From Rhinopomastus cyanomelas (Eukaryota; Chordata; Aves; Bucerotiformes; Rhinopomastidae), in contig VXBP01007518.1 of NCBI GenBank assembly GCA_013400115.1, positions 124,001-188,000 on the forward strand: a stretch of 64,000 nt of DNA. Reading direction: 5' to 3'. Shown here in pieces: positions 12,139 through 23,540 of this stretch. The first letter of the stretch is position 1; each line of letters starts with the position of its first letter. Under the pieces are notes generated by a model. The model saw nothing but the letters and a program-made list of their open reading frames with translations. It made no database searches and was not told the DNA's origin. The position numbers and the translations under genes were made by a program.

Positions 12139-12890
12139 TTTTCCTAGTACATCCTTGGTGGATGTGGGGAGGCCTGTGGATGTGGTCTATCTGGACTTCA
12201 GCAAGGCCTTTGACACTGTCCCCCACAGCAAACTGCTGGCTAAGCTGTCAGCCCACGGCTTGGACGGCAACACTCTGTGCTGGGTTAGGAACTGGCTGGA
12301 GGGCCGAGCCCAGAGAGTGGTGGTGAATGGTGCCACATCCAGCTGGCGGCCGGTCACTAGCGGTGTCCCTCAAGGATCAGTACTGGGCCCCATCCTCTTT
12401 AGCATCTTCATAGATGATCTGGATGAGGGCATTGAGTCAGTCATCAGCAAGTTTGCAGATGACACAAAGCTGGGGGCAGATGTGGCTGGGTTGGAGGGCA
12501 GAAGGGCCCTGCAGCGGGACCTCGACCACCTGGACAGTTGGGCAGAGTCCAACGGGATGGCGTTCAATAAGTCCAAGTGCCGGGTGCTGCACTTTGGCCA
12601 CAACAATCCCATGCAGAGCTACAGGCTGGGGTCGGAGTGGCTGGAGAGCAGCCAAACAGAAAGGGACCTGGGGGTGCTGATTGATACCCGCCTGAACATG
12701 AGCCAGCAGTGTGCCCAGGTGGCCAAGAGGGCCAATGGCATCCTGGCCTGCATCAGGAATGGTGTGGCCAGCAGGAGCAGGGAGGTCATTCTGCCCCTGT
12801 ACTCTGCACTGGTTAGGCCGCACCTTGAGTACTGTGTCCAGTTCTGGGCCCCTCAGTTTAGGAAGGACATTGAGGTGCTTGAGCGTGTCC
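12139..12890 (+). mobile_element. CR1 LINE fragment with an open reverse transcriptase core
   Basis: A 5' truncated CR1 of a different, less decayed subfamily than most copies here. A frame stays open from about 12155 to 12890, covering RT from DVVYLDFSKAFDTVPHSKLL through SGVPQGSVLGPILF, the catalytic motif FADDTKLG, and on to LYSALVRPHLEYCVQFWAPQ. The expected ORF2 end and the 3' tail are absent: CR1 homology stops exactly at the single N at 12891. The element lies sense in a PREP intron. Without EN and ORF1 it is not autonomous. The unbroken frame suggests a young insertion. Confidence 0.92.
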
Positions 12891-12891
12891 N
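12891..12891. other. Single N at CR1 truncation point
   Basis: The CR1 reading frame ends precisely at this N; the next bases are unrelated AT-rich intron. This pattern suggests a joined contig boundary at which the rest of the CR1 (several hundred bases) has been lost. Confidence 0.8.
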
Positions 12892-13140
12892 ATTTGGTTT
12901 CTGTCTGATATTTTATACCAAAGGAGGTTTTGACACCAGTTATTAGATGTTAATTGGTATTTCTTCTCATATTGCTTTAACTTAACAGTTTCACTTTTTT
13001 GGTTTTTTTTTAAAGAAACTATGAGGTTATGAATGGCTGCTGTTTGGAAGTTGGTCTTTCATGAACTCAGCAGTGGACCTTTCACTGCTGAGCCTAATTC
13101 TTTAAGATGTTAATACTGATAGAGTCATTCTCTTGCCCAG

Positions 13141-13297
13141 CTGCCTGTGCTAATCAGCGCCCCGACTTGTTTGGTTGTGTTATTGCCCAAGTGGGAGTGA
13201 TGGACATGCTCAAGTTCCACAAGTACACCATCGGCCACGCTTGGACCACTGACTACGGTTGCTCCGACTACAAAGAGCAGTTTGAGTGGCTGTACAA
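13141..13297 (+). CDS. PREP: PREP coding exon (residues 562-612)
   Basis: A 157-base exon between the acceptor TTGCCCAG and a strong GTAAGT donor at 13298. It encodes AACANQRPDLFGCVIAQVG (first Ala completed by the splice) and then the stretch with MDMLKFHKYTIGHAWTTDYG, ending in EQFEWLYK. The Trp of GHAW is residue 595, known in this family to stack on the substrate proline. Both splice phases agree with the neighbouring exons. Sequence is almost identical to the mammalian protein in this part, except in the DYKEQFEWLY segment where birds and mammals vary. Confidence 0.96.
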
Positions 13298-15409
13298 GTA
13301 AGTGCTTTTAAATTCTTCTATGGCTGTTAAAATGCACAGTCTGTTCCGTAGGTTCAGGCTGTCATGATCCGTGCTGAGAATTACTTCATCTTTCCCACGC
13401 TGTATTTGGGGAGTTCAGCAGTACCTTACAAGTCACTCTGGTGTGAAAGACCATCTTCAAAGCTTTGTTGAGAAAACTGGTCACATTTCAAAGAATTTGT
13501 TCCTCTAGCAGCTTTAAGAACTCATGAGATTTTCTTTCTGAGTAATGAGTCCTTTAGAAGGCCACCACAGAATATTCTCAAGTGAATCTCTCCATAAATG
13601 GGGGGAAAGGCAGTCACCAATGTGAATTACCTTATACAATGTGAGACCACAACAGGGTCTTACCTCCTAGCTGAGAGATCTGGAAAGGATCTCTCAGATT
13701 TATTTAGAAGGGAAAAAAAAAAGAGAAGAGACAGATAAGAGACAGATGTATGAAAACAGAAGGGATCTGCACATTGGACATAGCTGGCAATGAGTGTGAT
13801 AGAATTTAAGTGTCATCATTTTAAAATATTTTTCTGGAACCTTGTCTTCTCTTACTGCATTTTTATTCCTTTAGTAACGAAGACTGGCATCCAGCATAAT
13901 CCTTCAGACACATTAAACAATTTGACTGTTCTGAAATTTAATAGAGTGTGTAGATACTAAAAAGTACAAGTGCTTGGTACAAGTGCACTGAGGTCTAACT
14001 TGATCTAAAGCTTTTATTTAAAAAAAAGAACAAAACTCAATGTCAGGTCCAAACAGTAGGTGATCACTTGGGCTCGTTGCCAAGAGACAGTTTCAAATTC
14101 TCCATTTTTGTAATTTAATCTTTCAGTGGCAAACTGAAACGTTTAACAGATTTCATATTCGATCTTTTATCCACAGGTAACTTAGATAAAAAATTAACTG
14201 TTAGAACACTTAACCTAATAATCTTCTTGATTTTGGACACAGAAACTTAATTGCACGTCTTTGAATTCTGCTGTTACGGGTGTTTGTTTGCCTCCTAATA
14301 GTTGCTTATCCAGTGTAGGAAGATGCTCATGTAATGTTGTGTAGCTGTTGCATTTACAGATACTCCAAAAATACATAAAGTGACTAGAGGGGTGGCAGTC
14401 ACTATCATCTGACTTCTTTTCAAAACAAATAGTGGTCTGCAAATTCACTTAGTTTGTTCCTTAGATGGAAGCGAGGAAGTTAGGTTAAACATTCAAATAT
14501 TGTCACGTTTTCTTAAAACTGGTTTGGACTTTCTTAATGGGTGCTTTTCTAAAATGGGAACATCATGCACACATAAACACTTCCTTCTGTGTTTGCTGTT
14601 GTGAAATAAAGGCAAAACTCACATCCTACTCTTGATTTAAAAAATATAATATTTCTCATAAGTATCTTTGTCTAAATGAAGTATGAAATGGTTAGATGAA
14701 ATTCCTCATGACTTAAGTACTTGAAAGTACTTTGTGTTGAGACATGGATGCACCTTTTATGGTACGTTACAATAGCTAAAATACGTCAGTTCCCCTGCAA
14801 AGAAAGCAGCTTTTGGGAGCTGTGTTACTCATTACTCAAAAAATAGGTGTCAAGGTCATTTACTGAAGCCAGGAGAACTTACAGGTTTCTGTAACTTTTT
14901 GTTTCCTGCATGGTGTTCCCTCAGAGTCTGTGCCTGCTCTCAAGTGGTCTAAGTATCAGAGGGATCAAATTTAATAACTGTAGAGCACTTGTGATGTACC
15001 ACTGGAGACTGTTTCCAAATCTGTATAGGAAGCAACCATCCACATGGAGACCTGGACTACGTATTATATGCTGGGAAAAAGTCTTGCTTTCCCTGTTTCC
15101 CAGTAGATGGATCCTGCTGTGGACCACTTCTACTGCAGTTTCCCTGTTGTCCATTCCAGACATTTTTGGCAGTTGTGAGATGTAGGCACATGTCTCTCAA
15201 ATTAAAGAATGCACTAGCTTTGCATTTGAGAGCCAAGGATCTGTGGCCATGGCCACATACCCTTTGCCAGCAGTGCAGTCTGATTTGTGTAGTAGAGGAC
15301 TGTAGTCTTCCAAGTGCTGTCGAGTGCCACTGTGACCACTGCAATACAAGAGGACCTTCTTGTTGGGTCTTGAGGAAAACATGCATAACCATTTGTGTGT
15401 TTTTTTCAG
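13298..15409 (+). other. PREP: PREP last intron
   Basis: Intron of 2,112 bases between GTAAGT and the acceptor after a T-rich tract (TTTTTTCAG). I see no CR1 or other repeat in it; it is the only one of the PREP introns here that appears repeat-free by eye. The short poly-A run at about 13,711 is the only low-complexity feature. Confidence 0.85.
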
Positions 15410-15704
15410 GTACTCTCCGCTTCACAATGTCAAACTACCAGAAGAAGATGGCATCCAGTATCCCGCTACACTGCTTCTTACAGCAGACCATGATGATCGT
15501 GTGGTCCCTCTGCATTCGCTGAAGTTTATTGCTACTCTGCAGTATGTTGTGGGCCGAAGCCGTAAACAAACCAATCCTCTTCTCATCCATGTTGACACCA
15601 AGGCTGGGCATGGAGCAGGAAAGCCAACTGCTAAAGTAATCGAAGAAGTGTCAGATATGTTTGCTTTTATAGCACGATGCCTAAATCTTGATTGGATTGA
15701 ATAG
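15410..15704 (+). CDS. PREP: PREP terminal coding exon with catalytic Asp and His (residues 614-710)
   Basis: The final coding exon, from the acceptor TTTTTTCAG to the stop TAG at 15702-15704. It reads YSPLHNVKLPEEDGIQYP, then LLLTADHDDRVVPLH, then DTKAGHGAGKPTAKV, and ends CLNLDWIE. With the stop after residue 710, the second-last Asp of DHDD is Asp641 and the His of KAGHG is His680, the other two members of the catalytic triad; Arg643, which binds the substrate carbonyl in this family, is also present. With Ser554 in the earlier exon, the active site is complete. No disabling change was found in any of the four exons, so the gene appears functional. Confidence 0.97.
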
Positions 15705-16180
15705 GCAAAATGCTTATTACTGTCTCTTTTAGAAAACAAGGGCTTTAACACCAGTTAAGACCAACCAGATTACTACTTGGTGTAGTACTTACATTTAAGA
15801 ACTGCAGTTTAATATTTTATTGATCCAGCCTGCTACGGAGTTTTATCTTCTGTCCTTCCCTCCTTCTGGTGTTCATTTGGATTTCTTTTCTACTGCATTC
15901 CAAAGTACATTTTTAAAAGCATGTTTAAATTAAATAGAAGAACTGCTGTCGGTGCTGTTGTGAACACTTTAGATTCCAGAGTTAGTGCTAGCTGAGCTTA
16001 TTTCTTGTAAACAATGTTAATGTATTTTGCACCTATAACATATCAGGATCATCTGTAATTAAATGTAAGTACTGTCCACATACAAGAACTCTGAGCATCA
16101 TTTACACAGTAACTTATGTAAGGACATAGATTGAAGGTGATCGGTGATAAACATTAAATACTGAAGAGAGAGTCACCTGG
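15705..16180 (+). other. PREP: Probable PREP 3'UTR
   Basis: AT-rich, repeat-free sequence directly after the PREP stop codon with several ATTAAA hexamers. The extent is inferred; a canonical AATAAA was not seen in this interval, and longer isoforms cannot be excluded. Confidence 0.55.
16058..16158 (+). terminator. PREP: Candidate PREP poly(A) signals
   Basis: ATTAAA occurs at 16058-16063 and at 16153-16158 (also at 15929-15934, closer to the stop). ATTAAA is the commonest natural variant of AATAAA. Which one is used cannot be decided from sequence alone. Confidence 0.4.
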
Positions 16181-17782
16181 GTAATTAAGTCAAGTGTTAC
16201 TAAAAAGATTGTATTACCTGCTGCTCCTACATGCATTACAGTCTACTATAATGATGTTGCTAAGTTCTTTCTTTCCGAAGAGAATTCAAAATGTGAGGGT
16301 CTGTAATCTCAGCGAAGCTATACCGATACTCTTCAACGCCTCATCTGCTCTTAGTTCTGTAACTATTTCTGAAGACTAGATCAGACACTGTTTAAAAAAA
16401 AATTGACAAATCCAACAGCCAAAACAACTTCATGAACTGCAGTTTTGTCCAGATTGTTTAAGTTCAGTTTTTCCTGATGCATTTGACAGACTGTTCTCTA
16501 ACAAGCCAGAATCTGAACATACATGTAGAACCTAGTTCTGGCGGCAGAACATTGAGAGCTTGCAGTCAGACTCCCTAATGATTTGACGAAGGCACAGTGT
16601 TGCACCTATTTCATATCTTTCCTTTCCATGCTATAGAGCTACAATGTGAGTATTTGACTACTAGCTGTGTAAAGTCTGATGCACTTTTGGGTTTGATTTT
16701 GCAGAGCACAGAAGTATGTACCAATTCTTGCTGGTTGTGTTGACCCTGTAGAAAGCTCTGCTGCTTCTCTGTTTGGGATGATCTGCTACACTCCTCCAGA
16801 ATCACACTTTGGTGGCCTTTGGCCTTTGTTTTAACTCTGGACTCAAGAATTTTGTCTCTAAGCAAACTGTGTCTCAGCTCAGGAAGAGGGAAGGGATGCT
16901 ATTGAAAAGAGGCAGCTGTAAACAGCAGCAAAATTAACATCAATTTGTACTATTCACTTTGTGTTTCTCTCATGCTGAGGTTTCTGCTCGTTCTGTCTGC
17001 AGTCCAGGAAGGACTATCCCTCCAAGACCTTAATTAGGCATAATTTGATTTTGGAAGAGGAAAAAAAAAACAGGATTTCTGCTTTCCTGTGAAATAGCCC
17101 ACCTAAACCCTACATGTGATCTGGGGTTTGTTTTCACCCGATGCTTTATGGACATGCATTCTGATCACAGCATTGAATGAAACAGTCAGAACAAGGAGTT
17201 GAAGAAGAGTTGGGCAATTGTTTTTCTCCTCCAAACTGAGAGACAGTTCAGATTCAGCATCTCCCTATTCTGAGAGGTACGTGAAGTACTTTCTCTGATC
17301 ACCTGAGAACTTTCAGCACTGTCCTGCATGGCAGAAGCAAAGCACACAAAGCAGTGCCATCTGTCTCCGCTTGTGTCTGGCCTCTTACTAAACCTTACAG
17401 TATTATCAGGAGAGCAGAGCTTCAACTCTGAGACCAAAGCTTTGCAGGATAGGGTGTGTGGAAAATATGGCCCTCAGTTCTCTGTGAAATAGAGCTGAAC
17501 CAAGTTAGTGAGTTGAGTTGGGCACCTCAGTCATTTTGTCAGGTTTTTGTTCCTACAAATGCTTTTCTTTGTTCTGCAGCTGCTCAGGCACAAAACTCAT
17601 GGCACAAGTTAAAAATCGTTCATCCTTCTAAAGCTTTCTGCTGAAGCTGAGCTCCCAGAATGGCTCTGTATTGGGGAAGATTACCTATAATATGGGGAGC
17701 TGGGTAACAAACATTTGCTTTGCTTTGCAGTCAGTGGTATTGAAGGTGGACCTGGCTTGCTGGAGACATCACTCAAAGTAAG
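16181..17782. other. Intergenic sequence, no feature recognised
   Basis: Unique-looking sequence downstream of PREP. No long open frame, no splice-flanked exon with a recognisable product, and no repeat seen by eye. Confidence 0.6.
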
Positions 17783-17981
17783 AAGTGATGAAGAATGTAT
17801 CTGGTAGAATGCACTGGCACAGGCTGCCCAAGGAGGCTGTGGAGTCTCCTTCAGAGATTTTCAAAATCCACCCGGACATGTTCCTGTGGGACCTGCCCTA
17901 GGTGATCCTTCTTTGGCGGGGAGGTTGGATTAGATGATCCTCAGAGGTCATTTCCCACCACAACCATTCTGTGATTCTGTA
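17783..17981 (+). mobile_element. CR1 LINE 3' end fragment
   Basis: Contains the block 'caggctgcccaaggaggctg', the 'ttcctgtgggacctgcc' coding end and the tail 'ggattagatgatcctcagag', ending ATTCTGTGATTCTGT. Confidence 0.88.
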
Positions 17982-18510
17982 ACACTGGTCTCTCTATTAG
18001 GAAGGCATTGTACTTCTGTAACAGGGTCTTAATGTCAACATTTTAATTTCTCATAGTCAGGTGTGTCAAGCCCAGGATTCAGATGCCAGCAAAAGTGATG
18101 TTGCAGAGCTGTCCTGTTAGCTGAATTGTTCCTGTCAGTGCTGAAAAGGTCTTGCAATATTAAACTTCCAGGGTTCAGATTAAACGGGCCTGGAGCCAAA
18201 CCATTCCTGCTGTGTAAAACCTAATGAGACCACAGTTGGTTGGCTTGCAAGGTTGACTTATTTTCTTCACAGTAGAAATGCTGTTTTATGAAAAGTTCTC
18301 TGTATTTTGTGCCTTTAATTTCCAGTACATGAAGCAAAATGTATTGGCTGGAGAGGGTAACCTCCTCAAAACTTGCCTTTTTCAAAATCGTGTTTCTTAG
18401 ACAAATTGATACAAGTGTTTTGTGCCAAGATCAAACCCAGAACAATACTTAAAATGCTGTAAGATGCTTATGTGACATAAACCAAAATTGTTTTTAAGGG
18501 GAAATAAATG
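17982..18510. other. Intergenic sequence, no feature recognised
   Basis: About 530 bases between two CR1 copies with no coding or repeat signal seen. Confidence 0.6.
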
Positions 18511-18952
18511 AACTTTCTGGAGAGAGTCCATCAGAGGGCTATAATGATGATGAGGGAACTGAAGGTGTCTCTGTTACAGGAAAAGCTGAGGAACCTGCGT
18601 CTGTGTACCCTGGAGAAGACCAGGAGGGGATCTTATCACTGCCTTATAAATATCTAAAGGTGAGTGGCAAGATGATGGGTCTAGACTCTTCTCAGTGGTG
18701 CCAAGCCACAGGACAAGGGACAATGGACACAAATCAGAAAACAGGAATTGCCATCTGAGCATAAGGAAAAACTTTGTTACTTTGAGAGTGGCAAAGCACT
18801 GGAAAAGACTGGATTCTCCTTCTCTGGATATATTAAAAATCTGCCCGGATCTGTTCCTGTGTGATCTTCTCTAGATGATCCTCCTCTAGCAGCAGGGTTG
18901 GGCTAGGTGCTCAGAGGTCCCTTCCAACCCTGCCATTCAGTGATTTTGTGAT
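18511..18952 (+). mobile_element. CR1 LINE 3' fragment, diverged
   Basis: Begins at the ORF2 segment equivalent to LERVQ ('ttctggagagagtcca') and runs to a tail 'gtcccttccaaccctgcc' ending CAGTGATTTTGTGA. The frame is broken. It is older than the long copies in the window. Confidence 0.88.
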
Positions 18953-20449
18953 ACCTGTTGCACTTTCTGATACCCTCACAACTAACGTGAAGATGGATAT
19001 CATAGTTGTCTTTGCATCCATGAGAATACATTTGCACCAGAGTTGATTTATGTGGAAAAAGAAGTACTTTCAAAAGCTGAGAGTCTTCATATTCTTCACA
19101 GAAATGTATTTGAATTCCATTTCATGTGAGATAAGTTAACATTTTAGTAGTTGGGGGAGAGAAATAAAATATACTGACTTGAGTTTGCTGCAGTAACTTC
19201 CCCGGTGACTTAACCATTGAGACCTGGGGGTGAAGGAAGGGCAGCCAACCTGTGGATATGCTAGAATTAAGGATGCACCAAACAAAATGTGGAGACACCT
19301 GTTCTGATACCTAGGACCTCTTCTCTTTCAACAGGATTTTCTTGACTTGTCTCTGCCAGCTGTCTGTAGGGAGGCAGAAACATGAGCAGCAGTGCTTTTG
19401 GATTCAATAGGGTGAGCAGCAGCTTTCAGACGTCTGTGTTGTCAGGCCATTCATTTATTTTTTGCCTGAGGTAGCCCCTCAGGACTTCCTGAGATCTGCT
19501 TACAGACGCTTCTTGACAGCTTCTCCTGTGAAAGGGGTTTTCCAAGCTGAGCAGAATTTAGCAGGGAGGGCCAAGGGGGGGCTGTGGAAGCCAAGCTGAT
19601 AAACAACCACCCGCTTTTCTGCCAAGCTTTTCTACTTTGAAGATCTTGAGTAGACAGCTTTTGGTCAATTGCCTCTTTATGCAGACCACTCAGGATTTGG
19701 ATAGCCCATGCTGTTTGAACGGACAGTTTTGGCAGCTTCGTTCTTTTCTCTCTATGTTCTTTTAATTACTTCTGCCTCACTACACTGTGTGCCAGGAAAA
19801 GAAAACACACTCGTCTGGCTTTCCTTGCCCTTGCAGGAGGGGAAGGTGCAGTAGCCTTCCAATTCTTACATTTCTGAAGGTGCCCAAGGTGTGTCTTCAA
19901 GATAATGTTTTTCATGGATAAGCATTTTTAATAAGCTCATATCTTTGCTTTATTCATGGCAGACTTTTGTCCATTGCAGTGATGGAAACTGGACAAGCCA
20001 ATGGCATCTGCAGAAATGAAATTTTCAATGCCTGAAACTGCAGCTGAGCAATAACACATCAATGAGAAATTCTGTAGACATCCCTCTGCCTCGCTAGCAA
20101 GAGGAATCGTGGTGAGGAACACACTTTGTGCTCGTGTCCTTACCCAGAGCAGGGTAATGGTGAAAATCTGAAAGGACTAGAGGCTGTCTGTGGTGATTTC
20201 ACTAAAGGTGAAAATTTCACTAAAGGTCTCTAACTCCCACCGCAGATGCAACACAAGAGCTGGGGTCAGTGGGGGGATGATGTCTCTACAGGTGTTATGT
20301 TTCTGCTTACCATGTGCTGCTCAGGAGACTGCAATTTGTGTATGAGTGTTGCTGAGGCTGCCTGTGTCCCTCAAAGTGGAGAGGCATGTGTGATTTTAAT
20401 TCACACATATGAGGTAGCTATCTGCTTGGGCCACTCGGGGCGATTATAA
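18953..20449. other. Intergenic sequence
   Basis: Unique-looking sequence. It holds a small direct duplication at 20195-20227 (unit about ATTTCACTAAAGGT, twice) and otherwise nothing I can name. Confidence 0.6.
20195..20227. repeat. Short tandem duplication
   Basis: The 14-base unit ATTTCACTAAAGGT appears twice, 18 bases apart. A minor local duplication, possibly replication slippage. Confidence 0.7.
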
Positions 20450-22335
20450 GGCTCTGGTGAGAGAATGTAGGAACGCAACTAGGAAAGCCAAGGCCGCCTT
20501 GGAATTAAAACTTGCCAGAGAGGTCAAGGGCAACAAAAAGGACTTCTCCAAATACACTGCAGGTAAAACTAAAACTAGAGGCAATGTGGGCCCCCTGCTG
20601 AATGAGGTGGGTGCTCTGGCAACAGAGGATACAGAGAAAGCAGAGATACTGAACACCACCTTTGCCTCTGTCTGTACTTCTGGGAGCTGTCCTGATAATC
20701 AAGCCCCAGAGTGCTGAGACTCCAGAGAAAGTTGAGGTAAGAGAGGAGCCTGCCTTGGTTGATGAGGACTGGGTTAGGGATAAGTTGATCAAATGATGTA
20801 CATAAATCCACACGTTCTGAGAGAGATGGCGGAAGTCATTGCTAAGCCACTCTCCATCATCTTTTCTAAGTTATGGGGATCAGGAGAGGTACCTAGGGAC
20901 TGGAGGATAGCAAATGTTACCCCAATCTTCAAAAAGGGTAAGAAGGAGGAGCCAGGTAACCGGTAGACCGGTCAGCCTCACCTCCATCCCAGGAAATTTA
21001 TCCTAGATGCTGTCTCTAGGCACATCAAGGACAAGAGGGTCATTAGGGACTGTCAGCATGGCATCACCAAAGGGAAGTCATGCTTGACCAACCTGGTAGC
21101 CTTTTATGAGGGCATAACCAGGTGGATAAGATGATGGCAGAGCCATGGATGTGGTCTATCTTTACTTTAGTAAGGCATTTGACACAGTCTCCTACAGCAT
21201 CATTGCAACCAAACTGAGCCAGTGTGGACTGGATGGTCAGGTAATGAGGTGGATTGTGAACTGGCTGCAGGATAGAAGCCAGAGAGTGGTGGTCAGTGGG
21301 ACAGAGTCCAGTTGGGAGGCCTGAATCTAGTGGAGTTCTCCAAGAGTTGGTACTGGAACCAATCCTATTCAATCTATTCATTAATGACTTGGATGAGGGA
21401 TTAGGGTGCACTGTCAGCAGGTTTGCTGATGACAAAAAGGTGGGAGGTGTGGCTGACAGTCCAGCAGGCTGTGCTGCCATTCAGCGAGACCTGGAGAGGC
21501 TGAAGAGCAGGGCTGAGAGTGTAGAGTCTTGCACGTGGGCAAGAACAACTCCAGGTACCAGTCTAGGTTGGAGACTGACCTGTTGGAGAGCAGTGTAGGA
21601 GAAAGGGACCTGGGGTTCCTGGTGGACAGCAGGATGACCAGGAGCCAGAAATGTGCTCTTGTGGGCTAGAGGGCCAACAGCATCCTGGGGTGGATCAGAA
21701 GGAGGGTGGTTAGCAGATTGAGAGAGATTCTTCTCCCCCTCTACTGTGCCCTAGTGAGAGCATATCTGTAGTATTGTGTCCAGTTCTGGGCTTCTCAGTT
21801 CAAGGACACAGAGCTTCTGGAGGGAGTCAAGCATAGAGCAACAAAGATGATGGAGGAAGTGGAGCATCTCACTGATGAGTAAAGGCTGAGGGAGCTGAGT
21901 CTCTTTAGCTTGGCGGAGACTGAGGGGTGACCTCATTAATGTCTATAAGTATGTGAGGGGTGGGTGTCAGTAGGATGGAGCCAGGCTCTTTTCAATGTCA
22001 TCCAATGATAGGACAAGGGGCAATGAGCGTAAGCTGGAACATAGAAGGTTCCATGTAAATATCAGAAGGAACTTCTTCCCGGGGTGGGGTGTGACGGAGC
22101 ACTGGAAGGGGCTGCCCAGGGGGATTGTGGAGTCTCCTTCTCTGGAGACATTCAAAACCTGCCTGGGCCTCTGAAACTGTTCCTGTGTGACTTGGACTAG
22201 GTGATCCTGCTCTGGCAGGGGGATTGGACGAGATGATCTTTTGAGGTCCCTTCCAATCCCTAATGTCCTGTGGTTCTGTGATTCTATGATCTTTCGAGGT
22301 CCCTTCCAATCCCTAATGTTCTGTGATTCTGTAAA
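20450..22335 (+). mobile_element. CR1 LINE, about 1.9 kb, ORF2 from linker through RT to the 3' tail
   Basis: The longest uninterrupted CR1 in the window. It starts in the ORF2 region ahead of RT (a basic stretch RNATRKAKAALELKLAREVK), passes through GPLLNEVGALATEDTEKAEIL, the RT fingers, a Y-x-x-F-S-K-A-F-D motif with Leu changed to Tyr, the catalytic motif as FADDKKVG (Thr to Lys), and the C-terminal SALVRPHLEY region, now with several stops. Frameshifts split it over all three frames, so it is dead. The last part of the 3' tail is duplicated at 22235-22333. Confidence 0.93.
22235..22333 (+). repeat. Tandem duplication of a CR1 tail
   Basis: The terminal block that begins GATCTTT(T/C)GAGGTCCC and ends in GATTCTAT/GATTCTGTA occurs twice in direct succession, at about 22235-22287 and 22288-22333. 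The two units differ at a few bases. All other copies of this subfamily here have one. Confidence 0.75.
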
Positions 22336-23540
22336 TTAAAGAAGGTATCTGGCTGTAACCCAAACAAGGCATTATTAGGCCCAAAACATTATGGACAATT
22401 TTCATCTTGGCATCACTGTCAAAATACCAGGGAAATAAAATCAGAAGAAAAGCAAGATAAATGACTTCATTTGTGCAGTCTTTGTATTGCTGTGACCCTT
22501 CTAATGCTTCAGGAGACTGGAAGAACATTCACTGTGTAGGTTGCAAAGTAAGAGTTCCTCCAGCCATGGAAGGGTTGGCATTTTCTAGTTTTAGCAAAGA
22601 AGGTTGTATTCCAATCTAAGGCTGCACACAGTGAAGCTACAGAGCAGCTGTAGGTTGAGTTGCGTTCGGCAGGGACACCTAGGCTCGTGAGTGGTGATTC
22701 CGTTGGTGCTTAGCGCCGTCGTTTTCACACTGTTTTTCTTTCTCTGCAAGCCTCTGCCGTATCTTTGGTTCAAGAGCAGATGAACGTTCAGGTATATGGC
22801 ATTTCAGTGATCAAGTATAATCTTTTCCCTTGTGGGACTTTGACAGCAGCAGAAGACAAAAGCAAAAGCAAAAGAATGACTGTTTACTTTGCCACCTAGC
22901 AGTCCCTGAGCGGCGTGAGCGGACCAAATACCGGAGGCTTTCCCTCATTGGATAGCCACCGGCTAATGCAGTGTTTTAGAGATTTGGATGAAAATGCTTG
23001 GCTGATGATATCCTGCTTTCTGGGCTGCTTTGTGCATAGGGACCACTTCCTGGTGTGCAGCAACAGCCTGTCTTCGGCACGTGGCCAGTGACAAAGTTCC
23101 GTGACATGGACTTTTGCTTCCTTCCTGGGGAAAATAAAATTCATAAAAGGTTTGGGCATTTCACTATTTAGAGAACTCTAGAGCCCTAACAGGAGCAGAT
23201 ACACAATTCCTGGTGTCTTCTGGTAGTTTTGGTGAAGCTGTAATGAAACTGTATGTGATGCTTTCTGATGGTGTTCCATTGCAGAGGAAGGTCTGCTGGA
23301 GTAGAAGCAGCTTTGACATGTAAGTACATGCAGATATCTATTGCAGTAGCTTAGGCAAGCTGTTGAGCACTTACAGTTCCATCTATTTAGTTATAAGAAT
23401 TGTTTTCCACTGAAACTGCTTTTTAGTTTAAAGCTTATCGGTATGAAAACTATGTTTTCATCCTGAATGGCATAAAACTGCAGAGCTAAGACCATCTGAA
23501 GGAACCCAAGCTTCAGCTCTGGTATAGTTTACTTTTCATC
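22336..23540. other. Intergenic sequence, no feature recognised
   Basis: About 1.2 kb of unique-looking sequence without a supportable exon, RNA or repeat. Confidence 0.6.

Larger units (their letters stand above)
7821..13140 (+). other. PREP: PREP intron, largest one in the window
   Basis: Intron of 5,320 bases bounded by GTAAGA and CTTGCCCAG. It contains a CR1 end (8679-8913), a possible ancient LINE remnant (10590-11250) and a CR1 RT fragment (12139-12890) that stops at a single N. The stretches 7821-8678, 8914-10589, 11251-12138 and 12892-13140 show AT-rich unique sequence with nothing I can name. Confidence 0.85.

Noticed and set aside
12155..12946. A host protein-coding gene of 263 residues
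   Set aside because: The frame is the CR1 reverse transcriptase (SKAFDTV, FADDTKLG). Its last residues after the N are read from unrelated intron sequence.
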